A stretch of DNA of 6,503 nucleotides from NCBI GenBank assembly GCA_964477735.1, contig CAYZFD010000067.1, positions 1-6,503 on the forward strand, read 5' to 3'. How positions within the stretch are numbered: the first letter of the stretch is position 1; every line of letters starts with the position of its first letter. The notes beneath the pieces are model-generated. The model was given only the letters and a program-made list of their open reading frames with translations, was not told the DNA's origin and ran no database searches. Position numbers and translations under genes: made by a program. Source of the stretch: CAYZFD01 sp964477735 (lineage in GTDB: Bacteria > Bacteroidota > Bacteroidia > Flavobacteriales > Flavobacteriaceae). This document shows positions 1 through 5,672 of the stretch, in pieces.

Positions 1-37
1 ACCAATTTTGGAATTTGGTTATATCCTGGACCGGATG

Positions 38-130
38 TTAAGTAATATTAGGGATGTTATCCCTGGCGAGGACATGATACGGATCATCGCTCTCATTTCC
101 TTTAAATAGATAGACATGCAAACACTTCAT
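38..130 (-). CDS. Possible 30-codon ORF coupled to the amylase-family stop (doubtful)
   Basis: An ATG at 130-128 overlaps the TGA stop of the upstream GH13 gene as ATGA, the same junction used between the isomerase and GH92 genes of this operon. The frame runs 30 codons, starting MKCLHVYLFKGNESDDPYHV, and ends at TAA 40-38. After that stop the same frame stays open to the window edge (HPVQDITKFQNW). It could be a tiny real peptide, the head of a downstream gene broken by a nonsense mutation, or chance. No signal peptide, membrane segment or known motif is visible, and no function is proposed. Confidence 0.15.
   Translation of the reverse strand: MKCLHVYLFKGNESDDPYHVLARDNIPNIT
50..64. terminator. 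Short inverted repeat, possible weak terminator
   Basis: AGGGAT (50-55) and ATCCCT (59-64) are perfect inverted arms around a GTT loop. The repeat lies about 60 bases past the stop of the last operon gene, so it could form a small RNA hairpin at the operon end. Neither strand has a proper U-tract after the stem (the minus strand continues TAATATTACTT), so it is at best an untypical terminator or a processing and stability hairpin. Confidence 0.25.
74..87. repeat. Small inverted repeat ATGAT-ACGG-ATCAT
   Basis: ATGAT (74-78) and ATCAT (83-87) form perfect 5-bp arms around a 4-base spacer. This is the second small hairpin-capable element within 40 bases downstream of the operon. On its own it is short enough to be chance. 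Together with the repeat at 50-64 it may mark the 3' end of the transcript. Confidence 0.2.
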
Positions 131-1671
131 CTGAGTTGCCAAACTGCCCATTGAAAAGGCGCCAATGCCATGTCATTTTGAAACGGCAGATTATTGTCTG
201 ATACGATTTTAGATACCTTCACTCTATCGGCCAAAGTCACATATTGAGTTTCATTTGATAAATTTATCATAATTAGCATTTTTTGTTTGCCCAACTTGCG
301 ATAAAAGCTGAAAACTTGGTTGTTGTTATTGGGCGCATTTTCATAGGCACCAATGGCAAGGGCGCTGTATCGCTGCTTCAATGCGATAGTATTTTTATAA
401 AAATTGAAAAGTGATTGCGGGTTGTTCACCTGTTCTTCCAATGAAATACCATCGTTGGGTTTTAGGAAGGCGTTCGTCCACCAGGCCCCTGAATTTTGAT
501 ACCAAAAAGCCATGCCCTCGCCCTCCCCACTTTGATACCAATCAAATGCTTCCCTTCTTCCAATGTCATTGCCGTCGGTATTTCCAAAAGCATACGCAGT
601 TCCTTTCATCCCAATTTCTTGACCATAATAAATAGAAGGTATTCCGCCTATCAGCAGCATAAGTGAAGCCGCCAACTTTTGTTGTTCAGGCGCAAACCCC
701 AACGAAGCGAAACGATCAATGTCGTGATTTTCGATAAAAACAATCTGTTCCTTTCCTGCAGGGGTTGAACGCAATATCACTTCCGCATTTTCAACAATCT
801 TCTGTTTATCCATGGCCAAAATAGCCTTCTGAAGTTCAAACCCAAACACCCTATCAACGGCTGCTTTTTCAAAATACTCAAACCCGTCATCCTCCCAATT
901 TGCCTGCTCAGCAATAATTTTTATGTTCGGATTGATCTCTTTCAACGACAAAATCAACGGTTTCCAGAAGTCGTCAAAGAGATTGGTGAGTGTTGGTTTA
1001 TTGTCTAGATGATCCATGGCATGATCCAACCGAAATCCATCAACCCCATCATCAAATTTGCCATCCAGATTTGGATCCAAAAAATACGAGAACAATTGAA
1101 CATTGTAATCCAATACTTTGGGACTCTTCAAATTCACGGTGGTCACGTTTACCACTTTCCCATCGAACCCATTCAGTATCCTTAAATCAAAAATCATGGT
1201 CGCCGGCACAACATGGGCTGAATCATCGAACAAAATGAAGTCACTGTACGGCGACGACAAGTTGGATACTGCATCCTTCCACCATAAATGCTTGGATGTA
1301 ACATACTGCGTTTCCATGTCGATGTAGATTTTCATACCCCTCGCATGCACTTCCTTCACCAACGCTAAATAATCCTGCATCGTACCAAATTCTGGATCAA
1401 TTTTCTCAAAATCATTAGCGAAATAGTTGTGATAACAATCAGATTCATAGAGGGGAAACAACAGAATTGAGGTAATCCCCAACTCCTGCAAATAGGGAAG
1501 TTTTTTGCGCAGTCCGTTCAAATCTCCATGCAAATCACCATCGCTATCGTAGAAACTACGCTGACAAACATGATAGATAACTTCACTTTTGTAATTCGTT
1601 AGTTTGGGCTTTTGCGCAACTAAAATCGTTGTCGAAAACAAACCCAATAGGCTCGTAAATACGGTTCTCAT
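127..1671 (-). CDS. Secreted GH13 alpha-amylase-family glycoside hydrolase
   Basis: This 514-residue protein should act on alpha-glucosidic bonds (amylase, alpha-glucosidase or related; the exact substrate cannot be read). Residues 1-19 are a signal peptide (short basic start, hydrophobic core, LVA before QKP) without a lipobox Cys, so it is probably periplasmic or secreted. The (beta/alpha)8 barrel begins with a QRSFYDSDGDLHGDLNGL calcium-type loop (about 37-54). The catalytic set is intact: GFRLDH with nucleophile D216, IIAEQ with acid/base E255, and FIENHD with H316 and D317. Residues about 425-514 look like the usual C-terminal beta domain, and the end (WQLR) is natural. Region I is odd: it reads DMETQY (118-123) where the family normally has an Asn-His pair. 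An Asp-rich loop (199-208) precedes the nucleophile strand. It is the last clear gene of the operon, 17 bp after GH92. The family is sure; the specificity is not. Confidence 0.93.
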   Translation of the reverse strand: MRTVFTSLLGLFSTTILVAQKPKLTNYKSEVIYHVCQRSFYDSDGDLHGDLNGLRKKLPYLQELGITSILLFPLYESDCYHNYFANDFEKIDPEFGTMQDYLALVKEVHARGMKIYIDMETQYVTSKHLWWKDAVSNLSSPYSDFILFDDSAHVVPATMIFDLRILNGFDGKVVNVTTVNLKSPKVLDYNVQLFSYFLDPNLDGKFDDGVDGFRLDHAMDHLDNKPTLTNLFDDFWKPLILSLKEINPNIKIIAEQANWEDDGFEYFEKAAVDRVFGFELQKAILAMDKQKIVENAEVILRSTPAGKEQIVFIENHDIDRFASLGFAPEQQKLAASLMLLIGGIPSIYYGQEIGMKGTAYAFGNTDGNDIGRREAFDWYQSGEGEGMAFWYQNSGAWWTNAFLKPNDGISLEEQVNNPQSLFNFYKNTIALKQRYSALAIGAYENAPNNNNQVFSFYRKLGKQKMLIMINLSNETQYVTLADRVKVSKIVSDNNLPFQNDMALAPFQWAVWQLR

Positions 1672-1688
1672 TTTCTATAAATTTTGGT

Positions 1689-3863
1689 TTATTGATTTAT
1701 CATCTGAAATTCCAAACGACCGCCCTGCATGATCTCATCGTAGTGTATGAAGTTTCTTTGGAGTAATTGATGGTTCAACCTAGGATTCTCTTGATAGATA
1801 TTTTTTTTGGACTTGTGATTGGCCCTGATCACAAACCGCCGATTTTTAGCCAAATGCAATACTGCTTTTTTTACTTGCGGGCTCCCAAAAACGAAGGTCC
1901 CGCTGGCTGGATTCACCGGATAGAACCCTAGGGAAGACAGGATATACCAAGCACTCATCTGACCGCAATCATCGTTACCAATCATACCATCTGGCGTATT
2001 GTTATGAAAATCATTGATAACCTGATGGATATATTGTTGCGCTTTTTTTGGCTGCTGTGTGTAAGCATACAAATAAATGATGTGATGACTGGGCTCGTTG
2101 CCATGCGCATATTGTCCGATCATTGCTTCTTGACCCAAAAACTTATTGGGATTTTGAGATTTCGTGGTAAAAAACTCATCCAGCTTCTGTGTAAATTGTG
2201 ACTGTCCACCCAACAATTCAATTAAACCATTCACATCGTATTGAGCAGGCGTGAAGAAATACTGCCAGGCATTGGCTTCTGTGTAATCGCCGGGATTGTT
2301 CAAGGGCGATGTTGCTGTAAGTGGGTTAAACGGACTTCGCCATTGGCCATTTGCGTCTTTTCCTCTAAAAAAAGTGGATTCACAGTCATACAAATTCTTG
2401 TAAAAAAACATTCTACGTTGAAACGCATTTTCAACCTCATGTTGCCCCATTTTTAGAGCCATTTCGTATACGCACCAATCATCGAACCCACTTTCCAGAG
2501 TTCTTGAAACCGATTCGTTATCCAATAGATCAAAGGGGTAATACCCAAATTTGTTGAACATTTCCCAATCGGAGTTGATGTGGCTTTTTGTACTTGTTTC
2601 CACTATTGCGTTGAGTGCTTCTACATCATCAAAACCCTTAAAACCATTGTGATAGGCCGATAAAATCATGGGGATCGCATGGTTCCCGATCATGCAATAA
2701 TTGTCTTGTCCCCAAACCGTCCAAATGGGTAAAAAACCCGCGGCTTTGTGATGAAGCAAACACGTTTGTATGATGCCATCAATTTTCTCTGGCGCGATGA
2801 TTTGCAGCAAAGGAAAGGCGGCGCGATAAATGTCCCAATTAGACAGGGTTGAGTAATAAGCTTTGTTGGGTGCAATTTGCACTATTCCGTCTGCACCGCG
2901 GTATTTCCCATCTACATCGGCAATGTTCGATGGTTGTAAAAGTAAATGATACAATGAAGTGTAGAAGATTTCCTTCTGCTTATTATTTGCTTTGAGGCTG
3001 ATTCTATTAAGATATCCTTTCCATGTTTCGCGATTGTTGCAATAAACTTTGTTAAAGTCCCAGTGGTTAATTTCTGTTTGTAGATTTTGCTTGGCACCGT
3101 TGACATCCACAGTGGATAGGGCGATTTTTACGTTCAGGATTTTAGCATTGCCGAGTTGAAAATCCATGAGATATTGTGGCGCTTGATGGCCCTCTTTTCT
3201 TGGCAGAAGCGTTGACTTCGCAATGGGTTGATCAAACTGAACGATGAAAAAGTACTTTCGATTCACCCAATTGCTAGTAGAACAATAACCGGTTATGGTC
3301 ACACTATCTACGATTTGCACATCGCTGGCGAGCACCAAGGGTTTGGCGCTGTTTTCATCGAATATAAATCGAAGTCCATGCTGAAAATCGATCAACAATT
3401 GGGCCTCTTTTTCGGGATAGGTATACTTATGAAATACCACTCTCTCGGAGCATGTGAGCTCAACCTTGACATCGTCTTTTTTAGTTAAGGCGTAATACCC
3501 AGGGCGAGCTATTTCGGAGGATTTAAAATAGGCATTTTTGGCTTGTGACTTTTTTGGATTGATGGGTAGCAGCAGCACGTCGCCCAATTCGTTGATGCCG
3601 GTTCCACTTAAATGGGTTTGCGAGAATCCCATCAGGAACGTATCTTGAAATTGGTAGCCGCTGGTGTGATTCCAACCAAAATTGCGGTTATCGGGTCCCG
3701 GTTGCACCATACCAAATGGCATTGAGGGTCCAGGAAAAGTGTGACCCGTGCCGTCAGTACCAATGAATGTATTCACATACTTCGATTTGTCTTGCGATTT
3801 AAGCGCTTGGAGGTTGATTGACATCAGCAAAAAAAGCCCTATAGATTTCTGTATTAACTTCAT
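1689..3863 (-). CDS. Secreted GH92 alpha-mannosidase-type glycoside hydrolase
   Basis: GH92 enzymes are calcium-dependent inverting exo-alpha-mannosidases that trim N-glycans, yeast mannan or related mannosides. This 724-residue protein has the near-usual family length. Residues 1-23 are a signal peptide without a lipobox, so it should be periplasmic or secreted. GH92 hallmarks run in order: the N-terminal beta domain with TGHTFPGPSMPFGMVQPGPD (39-58) and HLSGTG (84-89); then the (alpha/alpha)6 domain with SNWDIYR (341-347), WGQDNYCMIGNHA (384-396), YTEANAWQY (527-535), HGNEPSHH (587-594) and GNDDCGQMSAWY (629-640). E529 sits where the family's catalytic acid is expected, and D631/D632 lie in the acidic base region. 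Its ATG overlaps the isomerase TGA as ATGA, which suggests translational coupling; AGAGAG lies just before the start. Family certainty is very high. Linkage preference (1,2, 1,3, 1,4 or 1,6) and whether mannose is the true substrate are unknown. Confidence 0.95.
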   Translation of the reverse strand: MKLIQKSIGLFLLMSINLQALKSQDKSKYVNTFIGTDGTGHTFPGPSMPFGMVQPGPDNRNFGWNHTSGYQFQDTFLMGFSQTHLSGTGINELGDVLLLPINPKKSQAKNAYFKSSEIARPGYYALTKKDDVKVELTCSERVVFHKYTYPEKEAQLLIDFQHGLRFIFDENSAKPLVLASDVQIVDSVTITGYCSTSNWVNRKYFFIVQFDQPIAKSTLLPRKEGHQAPQYLMDFQLGNAKILNVKIALSTVDVNGAKQNLQTEINHWDFNKVYCNNRETWKGYLNRISLKANNKQKEIFYTSLYHLLLQPSNIADVDGKYRGADGIVQIAPNKAYYSTLSNWDIYRAAFPLLQIIAPEKIDGIIQTCLLHHKAAGFLPIWTVWGQDNYCMIGNHAIPMILSAYHNGFKGFDDVEALNAIVETSTKSHINSDWEMFNKFGYYPFDLLDNESVSRTLESGFDDWCVYEMALKMGQHEVENAFQRRMFFYKNLYDCESTFFRGKDANGQWRSPFNPLTATSPLNNPGDYTEANAWQYFFTPAQYDVNGLIELLGGQSQFTQKLDEFFTTKSQNPNKFLGQEAMIGQYAHGNEPSHHIIYLYAYTQQPKKAQQYIHQVINDFHNNTPDGMIGNDDCGQMSAWYILSSLGFYPVNPASGTFVFGSPQVKKAVLHLAKNRRFVIRANHKSKKNIYQENPRLNHQLLQRNFIHYDEIMQGGRLEFQMINQ
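3860..3863 (-). promoter_or_regulatory. ATGA stop/start overlap coupling isomerase and GH92
   Basis: The isomerase stop TGA (3862-3860) and the GH92 start ATG (3863-3861) share two bases as ATGA. Such overlaps usually mean that the second gene is translated by ribosomes finishing the first. Here a cytoplasmic enzyme is thereby tied to an exported one. Confidence 0.75.
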
Positions 3864-4699
3864 TTACTCTCTAAATTTTGATGTAAATACTTTTTCATTT
3901 GTACGTTGATTTGCCATTGATCGGCAACAGGATTTCTGGTGAAAGGCGCCTGGGGCATATAGGGAAATGGGCCACATTCAGGCGTAATTGTGAAGTGCGG
4001 TTTGTGGCCTTTTTTGTGGTGTTCAATAATTTCACGCCACCAATGTTGATATCGCGCCAGGTGATCGCCCCATTCAGGTGCGAAAGGGTTATTGACTTGG
4101 GGAGACTGCTCAAATCCCACACGGGCATGAATATGGGCAATATTTGGATAAATTTGGGTCAATAAACCCTGCTGATCGTGCAAATCGCTTTCAGAAACCA
4201 CACAAAAATGGGACAAATCTGCCACCAACTGTAGCTGCGGAAAAATGTTTAAATACTTTAAAAGCGTTTTCAGGTGAAAGGAGAAACGTCCTCGATGTAT
4301 TTCGTGCCAAATGGGGAGGTTCGCTGAGATAGCTACCTGCTCTGCTTTCGCAATAATGTCTACGTTATCGCGCCAATCATAGTAATCTTTACCGGTATGT
4401 GAATTAATAGCATCGGGCGACAAAGTGGTTAAATAATCCAAGCGATTGATCATTCTGCGGGTATAATCCGAGACTGATTCATCTTTGAGGGTTAATACTT
4501 GCTGAGCTATAAATAAGAAATCCGGGGCAATGGTATTTCGGATGTTCTCCAATTCAGAGACAAACTCTTGAACAAATGCCTCATTTTCCGGAAAATCAAT
4601 CTCCACGCCATCATATCCTTGAGAAACAGCTCGATGTAAAAAAGATTTTGCTGAGACGTTTTCCAAACCCCAATATGTGCAGATGAATTTGAGCTTCAT
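3860..4699 (-). CDS. Sugar-phosphate isomerase/epimerase-type TIM barrel protein
   Basis: This 279-residue protein belongs to the xylose isomerase-like / AP endonuclease 2-like TIM-barrel superfamily, whose members isomerise, epimerise or cleave sugars and sugar derivatives with a divalent metal. Barrel strand motifs appear in order: KFICTYWG (4-11), GYDGVEIDFPE (28-38), INSHTGKDYYDW (98-109), PIWHEIHRGRFS (129-140), LVADLSHF (158-165), IAHIHARVG (187-195) and FTITPECGPFP (236-246). The likely metal ligands E133, D161, H191 and E241 are all present, with H101 and H164 near them, so it should be active. There is no signal peptide, so it is cytoplasmic. The ATG follows the dioxygenase stop by 3 bp with no clear ribosome site, and the gene overlaps GH92 by ATGA. 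The substrate cannot be named; the context suggests a sugar released by the hydrolases or an oxidised or modified sugar. Confidence 0.9.
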   Translation of the reverse strand: MKLKFICTYWGLENVSAKSFLHRAVSQGYDGVEIDFPENEAFVQEFVSELENIRNTIAPDFLFIAQQVLTLKDESVSDYTRRMINRLDYLTTLSPDAINSHTGKDYYDWRDNVDIIAKAEQVAISANLPIWHEIHRGRFSFHLKTLLKYLNIFPQLQLVADLSHFCVVSESDLHDQQGLLTQIYPNIAHIHARVGFEQSPQVNNPFAPEWGDHLARYQHWWREIIEHHKKGHKPHFTITPECGPFPYMPQAPFTRNPVADQWQINVQMKKYLHQNLESK

Positions 4700-4702
4700 T
4701 AT

Positions 4703-5524
4703 TTAATATGAAAACAAAATCGGATTCAGTGGAGTATTGATGACCTTCCCTACTTCAGCTCCTGGACACCAGGTTTGCCAATCCATAATCTGATTTTTAT
4801 TCTCTGGACTTTTAAGTAGCATATCCTTGTCCATGTAAATGATCGTCATCACCTTCCTCATGTCGTTCGAGCTATTTGCACCCGCTCGATGAAATACCCA
4901 ACCGGAATGGAAGCTAATCTCACCTACATCATAGGGCCCAATGACATGTTGAAAGTCTGTTATACGCAGCTTTTTATGGAGCACTTCTTCACTTGTATCG
5001 CCAATCTCCAATTCTCTACCCTCCACAATTGCGTGGCTCCCGGCGCTAAACTCCAATGGTCCCATTTCTAGAGGGGTTGCTTGAAGCGGTATCCAAGCAG
5101 TCACGGTTTTGTCGCTAGCCAATGGCCAATAATACTGATCTGCATGCCATGGTGTAATTCCCCCACCAGCCTCTTTGAACAGCGCTTGATCATGGTAAAG
5201 CCTCACACCATCTACTTGCATCAAGTCAGCGGCGATCTTGGCAATGCGTTGGCTAAAAATCAGTTCTTTTACCACTGCATTTTCGGACCACAAATTAAAA
5301 AGTTGCAAAAATGCTTTACCGTAAGTGTTGCGATCCTCAAGGGGTGTCGTTACTTGATTCATTTTGGCAACTTGAGCCGATATGTGTTCGTTATAAAATT
5401 GAATAGTAGCTTCATCAAACACATGTTTTAATTTGATGTACTGGTATTTAACGTAGAAATCAATTTGATCCTGAAACAAGGTATAAGGAGCTTCGAGGGT
5501 TTCCTTCATGGTTTGGCTGAGCAT
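4703..5524 (-). CDS. PhyH (phytanoyl-CoA dioxygenase)-family Fe(II)/2-oxoglutarate oxygenase
   Basis: PhyH-family enzymes hydroxylate small molecules using Fe(II), O2 and 2-oxoglutarate; most bacterial members do not act on phytanoyl-CoA. Numbered from the ATG at 5524, this 273-residue protein has the double-stranded beta-helix signature. WHADQYYWP supplies the iron ligands H127 and D129, VTAWIPLQATPLEMGPLEFSAGSH (about 141-164) is the core strand and turn, and FHSGWVFHRAG supplies distal H212. R223 (NDMRK) is placed to bind 2-oxoglutarate. The facial triad is therefore complete. There is no signal peptide. It is the first operon gene and diverges from the AraC regulator. The frame extends upstream to a TTG at 5557, adding 11 basic residues, but ATG 5524 is preferred: it is preceded by AAAGAGACAAAAAATC and the extra residues look like leader sequence. 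ATG 5509 is also possible. The substrate is unknown; a sugar or aglycone is inferred from the neighbours. Confidence 0.9.
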   Translation of the reverse strand: MLSQTMKETLEAPYTLFQDQIDFYVKYQYIKLKHVFDEATIQFYNEHISAQVAKMNQVTTPLEDRNTYGKAFLQLFNLWSENAVVKELIFSQRIAKIAADLMQVDGVRLYHDQALFKEAGGGITPWHADQYYWPLASDKTVTAWIPLQATPLEMGPLEFSAGSHAIVEGRELEIGDTSEEVLHKKLRITDFQHVIGPYDVGEISFHSGWVFHRAGANSSNDMRKVMTIIYMDKDMLLKSPENKNQIMDWQTWCPGAEVGKVINTPLNPILFSY

Positions 5525-5561
5525 GATTTTTTGTCTCTTTATGTTACGGATAATCAAGAAT

Positions 5562-5626
5562 CAATATTGAAGACTAAAAGGTGCCTTTTTTAGTATAAAA
5601 TGATAAAATTGTAATACTATATTGAA
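5562..5626 (+). repeat. Spaced direct repeat C(A/T)ATATTGAA, candidate operator half-sites
   Basis: CAATATTGAA (5562-5571) and CTATATTGAA (5617-5626) match at 9 of 10 bases and start 55 bp apart, in the same orientation, in the divergent promoter region. The left copy also sits in a perfect 10-bp palindrome, TCAATATTGA (5561-5570). AraC-family proteins commonly bind direct repeats near their own promoter, so these are candidate sites. In AT-rich DNA a match of this size can arise by chance. Confidence 0.3.
5576..5589. repeat. Inverted repeat AAAAGG-TG-CCTTTT
   Basis: AAAAGG (5576-5581) and CCTTTT (5584-5589) are perfect 6-bp arms around TG. The outer bases (CT before, TTAG after) extend the symmetry if a 2-base slip is allowed. 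The two-base centre is too short for a stable RNA hairpin, so a DNA-binding site is the more natural reading. It lies inside the divergent control region. Confidence 0.25.
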
Positions 5627-5663
5627 TTTATTTCTTTCAAAAACCGTAAAAAGGGTTGATAAC

Positions 5664-5672
5664 ATGCAATGA
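5664..5672 (+). promoter_or_regulatory. Two-codon ORF (ATG CAA TGA) overlapping the regulator start
   Basis: An ATG at 5664 opens a two-codon reading frame whose TGA (5670-5672) overlaps the regulator ATG at 5669. The only Shine-Dalgarno-like purine run here, AAGGG ending at 5655, is 8 bases before ATG 5664 but 13 before ATG 5669, so it suits the mini-ORF better. Ribosomes might terminate and restart on the regulator gene, lowering its output. Bacteroidota depend little on such sites, so this is only a possibility. Confidence 0.25.

Larger units (their letters stand above)
1..126. other. Left-end region without a convincing gene
   Basis: This stretch lies downstream of the amylase-family gene. 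I see no recognisable domain. Three weak readings exist. The first is a 30-codon minus-strand ORF coupled to the stop of the amylase-family gene (listed separately). The second is a plus-strand frame open from base 2 to a TAG at 107-109; it is the exact antisense register of the first, so the two openings are not independent. The third is a plus-strand frame ending at TAA 43-45, whose last residues read FGIWLYPGPDVK and could be the tail of a convergent gene. Two short inverted repeats (50-64, 74-87) fit a region between transcription units better than coding sequence, but none of this is decisive. Confidence 0.4.
5525..5668. promoter_or_regulatory. Divergent AT-rich promoter/operator region
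   Basis: These 144 bases separate the minus-strand operon from the plus-strand regulator and must serve both transcription starts. The stretch is very AT-rich. No exact Bacteroidota -7 box (TAnnTTTG) is present on either strand. The closest match is TAAAATTG at 5604-5611 on the plus strand, one base off, but without an obvious TTTG element at the right distance upstream. On the minus strand only a weak TATACT is seen. Short repeats are concentrated here (listed separately), which is compatible with binding by the adjacent AraC-type protein. Promoter presence is inferred from gene layout; exact start sites cannot be given. Confidence 0.6.

Noticed and set aside
411..1327. Plus-strand open frames opposite the GH13 gene
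   Set aside because: The translations are Pro/His/Ser-rich without a domain and lie antisense to catalytic regions of a well-conserved enzyme.
2690..3106. Minus-strand open frames of 61 and 64 codons inside GH92 in another register
   Set aside because: They overlap the GH92 alpha-helical core on the same strand; the main frame carries conserved family motifs throughout, so there is no sign of a frameshift or nested gene.
3228..3488. Plus-strand 86-codon open frame opposite GH92
   Set aside because: It is antisense to the N-terminal beta domain of GH92, with no motif and no promoter or start context.
127..3863. Possibility that the GH92 and GH13 proteins are surface lipoproteins
   Set aside because: Both signal peptides lack a Cys at the cleavage site, so neither has a lipobox; secretion or periplasmic location is the simpler reading.
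3899..4332. Plus-strand open frames of 60-90 codons opposite the isomerase gene
   Set aside because: They lie antisense to a clearly conserved protein with all metal ligands intact, have no recognisable domain, and are expected by chance opposite coding DNA.
5081..5431. Plus-strand 116-codon open frame opposite the dioxygenase gene
   Set aside because: It is wholly antisense to the PhyH core containing the HxD motif. Its translation is Cys/His/Phe-rich without a domain, as is typical of an antisense shadow.
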